Notes: generated from the letters alone by a model not told the origin. A DNA stretch of 64,000 bases from an uncultured Porphyromonadaceae bacterium (GCA_900540625.1 UQGP01000005.1:1-64000); one strand, 5' to 3'. Shown: positions 26,577 through 36,602, numbered from the stretch's first letter. A program made the numbers and translations.

Positions 26577-27938
26577 ATGGCAACCAAAGACACAGACACT
26601 CCGGCACGTGCTATGCACTATGACGAAGATGGAATACCCGACCCCGTGCGCAAGCCCAAAGGTGATAGTGCTGCCGCCGATATAGAGGCGGTACGGCCAC
26701 GCCCGCGTAGCGACCGGTACATCTGGGGTATATATATCCTGCTGTGCTTGGTTTCGGTGGTCGAACTTTTCAGCGCCTCTTCGCGCGAAATCGTCAACGG
26801 GAATGTGCTGTATCCGCTGATACGCCATGTCGGCCTGCTCGCCATCGGATTTGCGATTATGCTGCTGTTGCAGCGCATGCACTATAACCGAGTCTATAAA
26901 TGGACGTTCGTTATAGTCGTCTTGGCGGTTTTGGCTGCGATTTATACCATGTTTTTCGGCAACGTCATCAACGGCGCACGCCGCTCGTTTACGCTGTTGA
27001 TTGTCACGGTCCAACCGTCCGAAATACTCAAGATGACGGCGGCACTGCTGATAGCGCGTGTGCTGGCCGTATCGCAGATCAACGGCGGACGCGATATCTC
27101 CAATAGAGGTATAATATTGGTCTCCGTCACGGTGCTGTTCTTCGGTATGCTGCTGATCAAACAAGGCCTCACCAATACCGCTCTACTTATGGCTATAAGC
27201 CTGTCAATGATGCTTATAGGTGGCGTAAGCTGGCACAAATGGTTAATCGTATTCGGCGTGTATGTCTTGCTTGGCGGCGGATATTTTGGCATCAAGATGC
27301 TCTCCGGATCGGACTCCGGTCAGGCCGAACGTGTCGAAAACGTGGCCAGCGGTGTCGAGACCGACCGTACGGGCGTGCGAAAGAGTCGTATTCTCAACTT
27401 CTTACGCTCGGACAAATACAATGATTCCATTACCAGCGAAAACCGTCAGGAGCAGTACTCCTACATCGCACAGGCCAACGGCGGCCTTTTAGGCGTCGGA
27501 CCCGGACGTTCGCGCGAGGCCGCACGCTTGCCCCTGGCCTTCTCGGACTACATATACGCCATCGTCGTCGAGGATATCGGATTGGTGGGCGGACTGGCGG
27601 TAATGCTGTTGTACTTGTTCCTGCTGTTCCGTGCCGGACGTTTGGCGACAAAATGCACCAAGGCTTATCCGGCGCTATTGGTGATAGGTATGGCCGTATT
27701 TATCACCTGTCAGGCGCTGGTACACATAGGTATAGTCGTGGGCACATTGCCGGTGAGCGGTCAGCCCTTGCCGCTCATATCCAAGGGCGGATCATCGGTC
27801 ATCATCACCTCGGTAGCTCTGGGTATTATGCTTAGCGTCAGTCGCCATGCCACGCGCCGCGGCGCACGCGAGGAAATGCGCAATCGCATCACCACGCTCG
27901 AGGATAAGGAATTTGCCGACAACCCAACGGGACTGTAG
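26577..27938 (+). CDS. ftsW: Septal peptidoglycan polymerase FtsW (SEDS family)
   Basis: The 453-residue SEDS glycosyltransferase polymerises lipid II at the septum with FtsI. A 48-residue polar N-terminal tail precedes about ten helices. Family features are V-V-E-L-F-S-A-S-S in helix 1, the pore segment R-R-S-F-T-L-L-I-V-T-V-Q-P-S-E-I-L-K with the P-S-E-x-x-K motif, and G-T-L-P-V-S-G-Q-P-L-P-L-I-S-K-G-G near the C-terminus. A loop of about 60 residues between helices holds the catalytic region. In most Bacteroidota it directly follows murD; here 9.5 kb separate them. Confidence 0.96.
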   Translation: MATKDTDTPARAMHYDEDGIPDPVRKPKGDSAAADIEAVRPRPRSDRYIWGIYILLCLVSVVELFSASSREIVNGNVLYPLIRHVGLLAIGFAIMLLLQRMHYNRVYKWTFVIVVLAVLAAIYTMFFGNVINGARRSFTLLIVTVQPSEILKMTAALLIARVLAVSQINGGRDISNRGIILVSVTVLFFGMLLIKQGLTNTALLMAISLSMMLIGGVSWHKWLIVFGVYVLLGGGYFGIKMLSGSDSGQAERVENVASGVETDRTGVRKSRILNFLRSDKYNDSITSENRQEQYSYIAQANGGLLGVGPGRSREAARLPLAFSDYIYAIVVEDIGLVGGLAVMLLYLFLLFRAGRLATKCTKAYPALLVIGMAVFITCQALVHIGIVVGTLPVSGQPLPLISKGGSSVIITSVALGIMLSVSRHATRRGAREEMRNRITTLEDKEFADNPTGL

Positions 27939-27963
27939 GCACCATACACTTACGAAACAAATC

Positions 27964-29127
27964 ATGCAACCAGATATGGAAACATCCGAAACTGCCGCTA
28001 AAGACGGCAACAAAAGCCGGGAACTGCTGCACCGCGTCATCATCAGCGGCGGCGGCACCGGCGGACACATCTTCCCGGCGCTGTCCATAGCCGACGAGAT
28101 ACGCCGTCGCAACCCCGATGCCGAAATACGCTTCGTGGGCGCCAACGGACGTATGGAAATGGAACGTGTGCCGGCGGCCGGTTACCCCATCGAAGGACTG
28201 ACCATCGCCGGACTCGACCGTCGACGTCTGTGGCGCAACTTCCGCGTGCTGTGGCTGGCCTGGAAGGCTACACGCCGCTGCCGCGCTTTGGTACGCGATT
28301 TTCGGCCCGATGTGGCCATAGGCGTCGGCGGATACGCCAGCGGACCGCTGCTCAAAGCCGCACAACGTGCCGGAGTGCCGACCGTACTGCAAGAGCAAAA
28401 TTCGTACGCCGGCGTCACCAATAAACTGCTGGGGCATCGCGCTCGCGCCATTTGCGTCGCATACGAAGGTATGGACCGCTTTTTCCCGGGCGACCGCGTC
28501 ATCCTTACCGGCAACCCGGTGCGGGCAGCCTTGCGTGACTGCACCCTCACGCCCGCGCAGGCTCGTCAGGCCCTCGGCTTCGACCCCTCACGCCCGCTGG
28601 TGCTGGTTGTGGGCGGCAGCCTCGGCGCCCGTACCATCAATCAAGCCTTGGCCGGTGGCGCCGCAAGTGCCATTGCCGCCACGGGTGCTCAGGTACTCTG
28701 GCAGACCGGTAAGGCGTACGCCCCCGATGCCAATGTCGCCATTCCCGAAGGAGTGCAGGCCACGACATTCATTGCCGATATGGCCACGGCGTATCGTGCC
28801 GCCGATGTGGTAGTGTCGCGCGCCGGTGCCTCCACCATCAGCGAAATACAATTGCTGGGTAAGGCCGCCGTGCTCGTTCCATCGCCCAATGTCGCCGAAA
28901 ATCATCAGTATCACAACGCTATGGCCCTTGTGAAGCGCGATGCGGCCGTATTGGTGACCGATGCGGATGCCATGCGCGACCTTGGCGGCGCCGTCCTCGG
29001 CCTTTTAGCCGACCCGACACGTCGCGAAACTCTGGCCGCAAATGCTGCCGCCATGGGGCGCCCCGAGGCTACGGCCACCATCGTTAATATTATCGAAGAC
29101 ACTGTACAACAATCACATACACTATGA
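27964..29127 (+). CDS. murG: UDP-GlcNAc:lipid I GlcNAc-transferase
   Basis: This 387-residue GT28 enzyme makes lipid II on the cytoplasmic face of the membrane. The first signature HRVIISGGGTGGHIFPAL lies around residues 23-40, followed by G-V-G-G-Y-A-S-G-P and the C-terminal V-V-V-S-R-A-G-A-S-T-I-S-E-I and P-S-P-N-V-A-E-N-H-Q. The N-terminus is about 20 residues longer than E. coli MurG; an internal ATG at 27976 is an alternative start. The stop overlaps the murC start (ATGA). Confidence 0.96.
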   Translation: MQPDMETSETAAKDGNKSRELLHRVIISGGGTGGHIFPALSIADEIRRRNPDAEIRFVGANGRMEMERVPAAGYPIEGLTIAGLDRRRLWRNFRVLWLAWKATRRCRALVRDFRPDVAIGVGGYASGPLLKAAQRAGVPTVLQEQNSYAGVTNKLLGHRARAICVAYEGMDRFFPGDRVILTGNPVRAALRDCTLTPAQARQALGFDPSRPLVLVVGGSLGARTINQALAGGAASAIAATGAQVLWQTGKAYAPDANVAIPEGVQATTFIADMATAYRAADVVVSRAGASTISEIQLLGKAAVLVPSPNVAENHQYHNAMALVKRDAAVLVTDADAMRDLGGAVLGLLADPTRRETLAANAAAMGRPEATATIVNIIEDTVQQSHTL

Positions 29128-30554
29128 CACAGACTCGCACACTCAAGGATTACGACAATATATACTTTGTAGGCGCAGGCGGCATAGGCATGGCCGCGTT
29201 GGTGCGCTACTGCCTTCATGCCGACAAGAACGTGGCCGGATATGACCGCACACCTACCGTCTTGACACACAATCTTATAGACGAGGGCGCCGCCATCACC
29301 TTCGAGGACAATGCCGACGCCATCGGCGAGGCCTTCCGCAATCCAGCAGACACGTTGGTGGTGTACACACCCGCCGTCCCCGAGACCAATTCGATACTCT
29401 CGTACTTCCGCAACGGCGGCTTCGAAGTGGTCAAACGCGCCGTATTGCTGGGCAAAATCACCCACGGAATGCGTGCGCTATGCTTTGCCGGAACGCATGG
29501 CAAGACCACGACATCCTCTATGGCTGCGTATATCCTTGACCGCGCTCCCGCGGGCTGTAACGCCTTCCTCGGCGGCATCCTGCGCAACGTAGGCAGCAAC
29601 CTCATACTCAACGGTTCCAGCGACCTTTGCGTCGTCGAGGCCGACGAATACGACCGCAGCTTCCACCAGCTTACGCCTTATGTCGCCGTCATCACCGCCA
29701 CCGATCCCGACCACCTGGACATCTACGGCACCGAGGAGGCATACCTCGAAAGCTTTGCGCACTTCACCGAATTGATACGCGAAGACGGAGCCCTGCTGTT
29801 GCATACCGGACTCAAGGTGGTGCCGCGTCCCGCTGCCGGAGTGCGCCGCTACACTTACAGTCGCGATGAGGGAGACTTCCATGCAGCCAATATACGCCGT
29901 GGCGGTGGCGAGATAGTCTTTGACCTTGTACATCCCTTCGGCGACCCGATACGCGATATTTCGCTCGGCGTACCCGTCGAAATCAATATCGAGAATGCCG
30001 TGGCCGCTGCCGGTGCATGCCTTATCGCCCTCGGTGATGACCAATCGCAACTGCCGCACGAGGCCATACGTAGTGCCTTGGCTCGCTTCCAGGGCGCCGA
30101 ACGCCGCTTCCAATTCCACCTCAAAGAGCCTATGCCCGGCGGACACGTCATCATCGACGACTACGCACACCATCCCGACGAATTGCGCCAGAGCATCGCG
30201 TCCGTCAAGGCGCTGTATCCCGAGTGCAAGCTCACCGTGGCTTTCCAGCCGCACCTGTACACCCGTACGCGCGATTTCGCCGACCAATTTGCCTCGGCAC
30301 TCGACCTCGCTGACGGCGGCGTCATTCTTCTCGATATCTACCCCGCACGCGAACAACCGATACCCGGAGTGACCTCGAAATTGATTTTCGACAAACTTCG
30401 CACCGACAAAAAAGTGCTTATTCCCAAAGAAAAGTTGGTAGATACCGTAAAACATTGTAACTTTGAAATCTTATTGACGGCAGGTGCCGGCGACATCACC
30501 AATTATGTGGATGATATCGTCAGGGAAACCGTTGCCGCGCACGACCAAAAATAA
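29124..30554 (+). CDS. murC: UDP-N-acetylmuramate--L-alanine ligase
   Basis: The 476-residue Mur ligase adds the first amino acid of the stem peptide. N-terminal IYFVGAGGIGMAALVRY, ATP loop FAGTHGKTTTSSM (about residue 120), EADEYDRSFH and C-terminal DDYAHHPDEL are all present. Length is normal. It is coupled to murG by a 4-nt overlap and is followed 19 nt later by ftsQ. Confidence 0.97.
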   Translation: MTQTRTLKDYDNIYFVGAGGIGMAALVRYCLHADKNVAGYDRTPTVLTHNLIDEGAAITFEDNADAIGEAFRNPADTLVVYTPAVPETNSILSYFRNGGFEVVKRAVLLGKITHGMRALCFAGTHGKTTTSSMAAYILDRAPAGCNAFLGGILRNVGSNLILNGSSDLCVVEADEYDRSFHQLTPYVAVITATDPDHLDIYGTEEAYLESFAHFTELIREDGALLLHTGLKVVPRPAAGVRRYTYSRDEGDFHAANIRRGGGEIVFDLVHPFGDPIRDISLGVPVEINIENAVAAAGACLIALGDDQSQLPHEAIRSALARFQGAERRFQFHLKEPMPGGHVIIDDYAHHPDELRQSIASVKALYPECKLTVAFQPHLYTRTRDFADQFASALDLADGGVILLDIYPAREQPIPGVTSKLIFDKLRTDKKVLIPKEKLVDTVKHCNFEILLTAGAGDITNYVDDIVRETVAAHDQK

Positions 30555-30573
30555 GGTTGACAACCAAATAACG

Positions 30574-31512
30574 ATGAAGAAGATACACGCCGAACGTCGC
30601 ACCGTTGTGCGCTGCCTGCTATCCGTAGCAATGGCAGTGTACTTGTGTGTCGTTGTGCCTATGGCACGGTCGGCTCGCTCCCATCAGCCGATAGGGATGC
30701 CGCTTATCCTTCTTGAGGATACCCTCGGCGTGCGCTTCGTCACCGCTGCGGACGTCAACGATATACTTACAACGGTATATCCCGAATTGGACACCATGCA
30801 GTTGGGACATGTCAATACATACCGCCTGCTGGAAGCCCTCTCCGCCAACAATCGCATCGAAAATGCCTCGGTCAATATCTTGGCCGACGGCAAACTGCGT
30901 ATACGAGTGGTGCCTATGGTACCCGTGGCACGCGTCTTCCCGGACGACAATACCCCGTCGTATTACGTCAACGCCGTGGGCAAGCGACTGCCCGCCGACC
31001 CGCAGCATTGCGTGGATGTCCCCGTATTGTGCGGCAATTTTACCGACCCGGCAAGTGTGCGCCGATTGCTGCCGATGCTGGCGACGATACATGCCGATGC
31101 CGGAGCCGATGCGCTTGTGGCCAGTGTCAGCCTCGACCGAGGTACGGGCGACATTATCGTCCATCCCAATGTCGTGGGACACGTCATCAATATGGGGGAT
31201 ACATCTGCCGTGGCCAATAAATTGGCACGCGTGCGTTCGTTTTACCACAGCGTCATGCCTGTCAAGGGCTGGAACTATTATGATACCGTCAGCGTCAAGT
31301 GGAACGGCCGCGTTGTGGCCACCCGCCGCACCAAGATGCTGCCACAGAGCGTGCTGAATATGTACATAGACAGTTTGGCGGCAGACGATGCCCGTGATTA
31401 CGTGGACGAAAGCGTTACTATGCCTCCGGAGATTGACAACCGTAACGGTAAGACGCACGGTGCCAATGAGCCGAAGGACTCTTCTCAAACTACATCAAAC
31501 AAACACCAATGA
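30574..31512 (+). CDS. ftsQ: FtsQ-like cell division protein
   Basis: The 312-residue bitopic protein has a short basic N-terminus, one hydrophobic segment (about 13-29) and a periplasmic domain. The pattern V-T-A-A-D-V-N-D-I-L and N-R-I-E-N-A-S-V-N-I-L-A-D-G-K-L-R-I-R-V resembles the POTRA-to-beta junction of FtsQ. The sequence family is divergent; position between murC and ftsA supports the call. The C-terminal tail is polar. The ATG at 30574 gives the membrane anchor. Stop and ftsA start overlap (ATGA). Confidence 0.88.
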   Translation: MKKIHAERRTVVRCLLSVAMAVYLCVVVPMARSARSHQPIGMPLILLEDTLGVRFVTAADVNDILTTVYPELDTMQLGHVNTYRLLEALSANNRIENASVNILADGKLRIRVVPMVPVARVFPDDNTPSYYVNAVGKRLPADPQHCVDVPVLCGNFTDPASVRRLLPMLATIHADAGADALVASVSLDRGTGDIIVHPNVVGHVINMGDTSAVANKLARVRSFYHSVMPVKGWNYYDTVSVKWNGRVVATRRTKMLPQSVLNMYIDSLAADDARDYVDESVTMPPEIDNRNGKTHGANEPKDSSQTTSNKHQ

Positions 31513-32906
31513 CCGACAAAAACATCATCATCGTACTCGAAATAGGCTCCTCGGCTCTTCGTGCCGCGGCAGCCGAAGTCAGCGCCGACTCGATAAGCGT
31601 CATCGACGTCGCGACCGAGAAGCTGGATCAGTGTGTGCGCATAGGCCGCATACAAAATGTGGAGGACGTCACCAATGCCGCTCGCCGCAGCCTTGACGCA
31701 TTGGAGTCATGCAGCGCCCTCGACAATCGCATAATCAAGGCCGTATATGTTGCCGTGGGCGGACGTTCGCTGGAAGCTTCCTATGCCGAAGCTTCGCTCC
31801 AATTTCCCGATGAACGTGAAATAACGCAAGAAGCTCTCGAGCGTCTCACCGACGAAGCCTGCAACAGTATACCCGAAAGTCGCGAGCTGTTGGACATCCT
31901 CCCGCGCAAATTTATGGTCAACGGCATGGATACCAAACGTCCGCGCGGAAACCTGGCCAAGAACATCACTGCGCAGTACTCGATGGTTCACTGCAATATG
32001 CGCAATATGCGCAACCTTGAGACCGTCATCGGCGACCGCCTTAAACTGGACTTTGAGTACATTACACGCCCCTTGGCCGAAGCCGAGATGGCATTGAGCG
32101 ACCGCGAAATCAAGGGCGGGTGTGTGCTCGTAGATTTCGGAGCCGAGACCACCACGGTATCCATATACAAGGACGGTGTGCTGCAATATTTGACCACGAT
32201 ACCTCTGGGTAGCGAGGCCATCACCTGTGACCTTGCGTCCGCCTTGTCCGTCACCGAAGACCAAGCACGCGAAATCAAGGAACGTGTGGCCGATATCATG
32301 GCCGAGAAGCAGGAAGATGCACGCATCAAGGTTATCAATAATACCGTGCGCGAACGCGCGATGCAAATCATAGCCAATATCCTGAAACAAATCGAATTTG
32401 CCGGATTCGAGAACAAGGACATTGCCGGAGGCATTATTGTCACCGGCGGCGGCAGCTTGTTGCGACACTTTGTTCCGTGTCTCGAAAAATATGCCAAGAT
32501 GCCGGTTCGGCCGGCCGAGGTCTCGGGTATTCAAGTTCGTGACAATACATTAGTAAGCAGCACATACTTCCCGCTGATGGCCGCGATAGTCGCAGCGGCG
32601 CGCAGTGCTCGACGACCCGAGCCGTTGGAATGCCTCCAAGTCCCGGCGGTCACACCGATTGCCGAAACGGACGATGCCGGTTTCGCGGTAGACAATAACG
32701 ATAATCCTTTTGACGGCAGCGGTAGCGGAGTCGAGGTCCCGCCCGGAAAGAACTACGAGGGCAAGGGTGAGGACGAAGACGGCATTGAGGAACCTGCGGA
32801 ACCCGGAGGGGCAGGACCGTCGGGATTTAACAAGTTTAAGGAAAAGGTCTCCAAAATGTTCAATAAGGTTATGTCCGGTCCCGACGGAGCTGACGATATG
32901 GTGTAA
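31509..32906 (+). CDS. ftsA: Cell division protein FtsA
   Basis: The 465-residue actin-like ATPase tethers FtsZ to the membrane. Phosphate-binding L-E-I-G-S-S-A-L-R appears at residues 9-17, the 1C-domain region follows (about 85-165), and V-L-V-D-F-G-A-E-T-T-T-V-S and V-T-G-G-G-S-L-L-R complete the ATP site. A low-complexity acidic linker (about 390-435) leads to a C-terminal amphipathic helix, FNKFKEKVSKMFNKV, the likely membrane-targeting sequence. Coupled to ftsQ. Confidence 0.96.
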   Translation: MTDKNIIIVLEIGSSALRAAAAEVSADSISVIDVATEKLDQCVRIGRIQNVEDVTNAARRSLDALESCSALDNRIIKAVYVAVGGRSLEASYAEASLQFPDEREITQEALERLTDEACNSIPESRELLDILPRKFMVNGMDTKRPRGNLAKNITAQYSMVHCNMRNMRNLETVIGDRLKLDFEYITRPLAEAEMALSDREIKGGCVLVDFGAETTTVSIYKDGVLQYLTTIPLGSEAITCDLASALSVTEDQAREIKERVADIMAEKQEDARIKVINNTVRERAMQIIANILKQIEFAGFENKDIAGGIIVTGGGSLLRHFVPCLEKYAKMPVRPAEVSGIQVRDNTLVSSTYFPLMAAIVAAARSARRPEPLECLQVPAVTPIAETDDAGFAVDNNDNPFDGSGSGVEVPPGKNYEGKGEDEDGIEEPAEPGGAGPSGFNKFKEKVSKMFNKVMSGPDGADDMV

Positions 32907-32997
32907 CCCGAGACGACCACGACCACGCATTTGCCAAATCAAAGATATACAGACAATACACTCCTCGCAAACATAAATACACTACTCCTCATAAGAT

Positions 32998-34329
32998 ATG
33001 GACGATAATACAGACGTAACAGATTTGGGTGACTTCAAGACCGCAGACAAACCCATACAGAGCATTAAAGTTGTGGGCGTCGGCGGTGGCGGCAACAACG
33101 CCGTCGAAAAGATGTTCGCTGCCGGCATCAACGGAGTCTCCTTTGTACAGATAAATACAGACAAGCAGGTGCTTCAAGACTCCAAGGTGCCTACGGTGGT
33201 GCTTCTCGGCGCCGGCCGCGGTGCCGGAGGCAAGCCCGAAGTAGCGCGCAAACTTGCCGAAGAAGATGCAGATAAGATAGCCGAAATCTTTGAAGACGGA
33301 ACGGATATGGTCTTCGTGACTGCCGGTATGGGCGGCGGTACGGGCACGGGCGCAGCTCCCGTGGTGGCTCGTATCGCACGCGAGAAGGGCATACTTACCA
33401 TCGGCATTGTCACCATACCTTTCAGCTTCGAAGGCCCCGGACGTAACAAAAAAGCTTTGGCCGGCGCCGCCGAACTGGCCAAATATGTCGATGCGCTGCT
33501 GGTGCTCGACAATGACCGACTTGTCGAAATATATCCCAAGCTTTCGATGTTCAACGCCTTCCGTCGCGCCGATGACACATTGCGAAACGCAGCCGAAGGC
33601 ATTACCGAAATCATCACGCGTGTAGGCATTGTCAACCGAGACTTCAACGATGTCGATGCAACTCTGCGTGATGGTAAAACGGCTATAATATCAAGCGGTT
33701 ACGGCGAAGGCGAAAATCGTATCAATGACGCCATACAGGAGGCTTTGCGCTCTCCGCTGCTCAAGGACTGCAATGTCGTAGACAGCAAGCGAATGCTCTT
33801 TGTGTTGTATGCCTCGTGCGGCGACGACGCCGAATCCGCGACGGACGACAAGGATTCAGGCGAAGACGCATTGCGCGCCGGTGAAACGATGGCCATCACC
33901 AATTTCGTGGCCTCGATGACCGAAAAAGATATAGAGGTGAAGTGGGGCTTGTACAATGTCCCCGAATTGGGCGACCGTGTCAAGGTCACCATTCTCGCCT
34001 CCGGATTCGAGACTTCGACCGCCCCGAAACGCGAAATGCCGGCACAAAACGGCGGCGAGAACAAGTCCGAAAGCACCACCAAGAATACTATCGGAACCCT
34101 TGGCGAGGAAAAGGAAATAGCACTGGCTCTTGCCGGCTACAATATCCTGTCACCGGACGAGTACGATAATGACGAGTCTATAAGCCGGGTTGTTTCCGAA
34201 TCGCCGCGCATCGGATACGCCGGCATAATAGGTAAGGGCAATAGTGCCAAACCCGGCACCGGAACATCCGCGCGCCGCGACAATGCACAGCCCGCGCGGA
34301 CTAACGTCATATCTTTTGACGATATGTAG
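32998..34329 (+). CDS. ftsZ: Cell division protein FtsZ
   Basis: This 443-residue tubulin-like GTPase forms the division ring. Seen are GVGGGGNNAVEKM (residues 26-38), the tubulin signature GMGGGTGTGAAPVVA (about 104-118), the T7 loop region N-R-D-F-N-D-V-D-A-T-L and a long variable C-terminal tail from about residue 345. I do not see the P-x-F-L-R type conserved C-terminal peptide at the very end (it finishes NVISFDDM). An acidic stretch followed by ESPRIGY about 50 residues from the end may be the equivalent, but this is uncertain. It starts 91 nt after ftsA. Confidence 0.96.
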   Translation: MDDNTDVTDLGDFKTADKPIQSIKVVGVGGGGNNAVEKMFAAGINGVSFVQINTDKQVLQDSKVPTVVLLGAGRGAGGKPEVARKLAEEDADKIAEIFEDGTDMVFVTAGMGGGTGTGAAPVVARIAREKGILTIGIVTIPFSFEGPGRNKKALAGAAELAKYVDALLVLDNDRLVEIYPKLSMFNAFRRADDTLRNAAEGITEIITRVGIVNRDFNDVDATLRDGKTAIISSGYGEGENRINDAIQEALRSPLLKDCNVVDSKRMLFVLYASCGDDAESATDDKDSGEDALRAGETMAITNFVASMTEKDIEVKWGLYNVPELGDRVKVTILASGFETSTAPKREMPAQNGGENKSESTTKNTIGTLGEEKEIALALAGYNILSPDEYDNDESISRVVSESPRIGYAGIIGKGNSAKPGTGTSARRDNAQPARTNVISFDDM

Positions 34330-34473
34330 GTCCGCCGAAGGCGAAGTCAGTTCCGCAAGTCTCAAGAAAATTAAAGGCTTCCATCATAAAGCAAATCATT
34401 CCGGCCGCCCGTAGCGGCAGAATATAATACAGCCAACGACGCATTACCAAGTAGCAATCAATAATATAGCGCC

Positions 34474-35268
34474 ATGTCAGCCAATCCCGTCAAACCCGAG
34501 AACCGCATACCCGATACGCCTGATGGCAAATGGACCGAAATAGAACACCTCCCCGAATGGGACGAGGAATTCTATAACGTCTATACGGCCAAAAAACACG
34601 GCAAATGGGTGATGCTCAAAGCGCTGCGTCCCGAAATCAAGGACGAGCCCGAATATCAGGCCATGCTCGAAAAGGAATTCGAGGTGCGATACAACCTGTC
34701 GCATCCGAATATTGTGATGATCAACGATATCGAGGATATCGACGGCATAGGCCGATGCATCATCACCGATGACGTCTATGGAGACAGCCTTCGCCGACTC
34801 ATCAACGAAGGCCGACTTACCGACCACCAGTACGAGCAACTGCTTACGCGCCTGCCGGCTGCCATGGAGTATATCCAGCAAAACCACTTGGCACATCATC
34901 CGATACGCCCCGAGACAATATTGTTTACGGAGAACATCGGCAATCTCAAGCTGATAGACGTCGGTTTTGACCAGCGGTCATCGCTGTCGCACGCCGATAC
35001 GGACGATGATATCTACAACTACGGTGCCGTCATTCGCGAAACACTTGAGCGCACGGGACGTCGTGACCCGCTGATGTCTCGTGTGGCCGCCCGCTGTACC
35101 GACCCCAATCCCCGCCGTCGTTATCGCGACGTCCAGACGCTGCGCCTTGCCATTGCCGGCGGCAGCACCAAACGAATATATGTTCTGGCCATAGCCTTCC
35201 TCGCCGTAATGGTGGCGGCTTTGGCTCTCATCCTGTTGCTACAGCCCGAGCCGACGACGGCCGTGTAG
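34474..35268 (+). CDS. Membrane-anchored protein kinase-like protein, probable pseudokinase
   Basis: The 264-residue protein has a eukaryotic-type kinase fold followed by a C-terminal transmembrane helix (about 234-256) and a short tail. The ATP-site lysine (VMLK, K49), an alpha-C glutamate (about E68), S-H-P-N-I-V, and D-I-Y-N-Y-G-A-V-I-R-E-T-L are kinase-like. However, the catalytic loop reads HHPIRPETIL: HRD has become HHP and the following asparagine is threonine 148. DFG is DVG (162-164), and no glycine-rich loop is visible. It therefore probably lacks phosphotransfer activity and acts as a binding or scaffold domain. It follows ftsZ by 144 nt and precedes a GNAT-like gene by 30 nt. Confidence 0.8.
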   Translation: MSANPVKPENRIPDTPDGKWTEIEHLPEWDEEFYNVYTAKKHGKWVMLKALRPEIKDEPEYQAMLEKEFEVRYNLSHPNIVMINDIEDIDGIGRCIITDDVYGDSLRRLINEGRLTDHQYEQLLTRLPAAMEYIQQNHLAHHPIRPETILFTENIGNLKLIDVGFDQRSSLSHADTDDDIYNYGAVIRETLERTGRRDPLMSRVAARCTDPNPRRRYRDVQTLRLAIAGGSTKRIYVLAIAFLAVMVAALALILLLQPEPTTAV

Positions 35269-35298
35269 TACCAAATACCATAATACAACCATTCAGAC

Positions 35299-36444
35299 AT
35301 GTCTGTAACCATCAAACCTATAGCACCGGTCAAAAAAAGCCTCAAGCAGTACGTCCGCTTCGGCATAGATCTATACAAGGGCAACAAGTACTTTGTCCCG
35401 CCGTTGGTGCTTGACGAAATCAATACGCTGCTGCCCGAAAAGAACCCCGCATTCGACTTCTGTCAGGCGCAGTCGTATATGGCTTACCGTGACGGAAAGC
35501 CCGTGGGCCGCATTACCGGTATCATCAATCGGCGAGCCAACGAAAAATTTGCGGAAAAAACACTGCGCTTCGGCTTTGTCGATTTCATCGATGATGACGA
35601 GGTGGTGGACGCCCTGTTTCGTGCAATACAACTGTGGGGACACAACCACGGGATGACTAAGATTGCCGGGCCTATGGGCTTTACCGATATGGACCGCGAG
35701 GGTATGCTCGTGGACGGCTTCGAAGAATTGGGCACGCAAGCCACAATATACAACTATCCGTATTATGCGCGACACATGGAGCGCCTCGGATTTGCCAAAG
35801 AAGCCGACTGGATTGAATACCGTATGAAAGTCCCGGAGCAAATTCCGGAACGCTATGCCCGTATCGCCGACATTGTGTCGCGGAAGTTCGGGCTGCGTCC
35901 GTTGCAGATGACCTCGCGCAAGGCCATAGCGCAGCGCTACGGCCAGGCAATATTCGAGCTTATCAATCGCTCCTACGGCGAATTGTACGGCTTTGTATCC
36001 CTGACCCAAAAGCAGATAGACCATTACATAAATATGTACCTCGGACTGCTGCGCCTCGAAGACGTATGCCTGATTGTGGACGCCGAGGACACACTCGTAG
36101 GTGTGGGCATATCTATGCCGTCGTTGTCCAAAGCACTGCAACGCAGCGGCGGACGCCTGTTCCCCACCGGATGGTACCACCTTCTGCGTGCCATCCGCGG
36201 CCATGCCGACACGGTGGACCTGATGCTGATAGCTATTGATCCCGAGTATCAGGGCAAGGGCGTCAATGCTTTGTTGTTCAACACGTTGATTCCGCAGTAT
36301 ATAGCCAATGGCTATCAATATGCCGAGTCCAATGTCGAACTCGAGACCAATTCGAACGTCCAGAAGCAATGGGAATACTTCGAACGTCGTCAGCATCGCC
36401 GCCGCCGTTCGTGGTCCAAGCCCTTGGATCCGGACATCAGATAG
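35299..36444 (+). CDS. GNAT-like acyltransferase
   Basis: The 381-residue protein has an N-terminal domain (about 1-170, with Y-V-R-F-G-I-D-L-Y-K-G-N and K-I-A-G-P-M-G-F-T-D). Its C-terminal half contains a GNAT motif A (V-D-L-M-L-I-A-I-D-P-E-Y-Q-G-K-G-V-N, about 300-317) and a final E-Y-F-E-R-R-Q-H-R-R-R-R. It belongs to a family seen often in Bacteroidota as N-acetyltransferase or hypothetical protein. The substrate is unknown. It lies 30 nt after the pseudokinase gene and is probably cotranscribed with it. Confidence 0.78.
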   Translation: MSVTIKPIAPVKKSLKQYVRFGIDLYKGNKYFVPPLVLDEINTLLPEKNPAFDFCQAQSYMAYRDGKPVGRITGIINRRANEKFAEKTLRFGFVDFIDDDEVVDALFRAIQLWGHNHGMTKIAGPMGFTDMDREGMLVDGFEELGTQATIYNYPYYARHMERLGFAKEADWIEYRMKVPEQIPERYARIADIVSRKFGLRPLQMTSRKAIAQRYGQAIFELINRSYGELYGFVSLTQKQIDHYINMYLGLLRLEDVCLIVDAEDTLVGVGISMPSLSKALQRSGGRLFPTGWYHLLRAIRGHADTVDLMLIAIDPEYQGKGVNALLFNTLIPQYIANGYQYAESNVELETNSNVQKQWEYFERRQHRRRRSWSKPLDPDIR

Positions 36445-36462
36445 CATCCGATATGTCGGATG
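36444..36462 (+). terminator. Small hairpin after the GNAT-like gene
   Basis: CATCCGA-TATG-TCGGATG, a 7-bp perfect stem immediately after the TAG stop, with no U-tract. It is a possible transcript-end structure. Confidence 0.35.
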
Positions 36463-36602
36463 ATGTAACAGCCGACCGCCTGCGACATCGACCGCTTGCG
36501 ATATTGACAGTCCGCAACATCGACCGACAGCAAACGAACATTGCAATAAAAAAATACAGAGATATCCAACGATTCACTTGATATAACGCATTTTAGATTG
36601 AT

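Noticed and set aside
26185..26577. A 130-codon frame upstream of ftsW
   Set aside because: Proline/arginine-rich random-looking translation. It overlaps the end of the acyltransferase gene, its stop overlaps the ftsW start, and it covers the shared 24-nt promoter-like motif.
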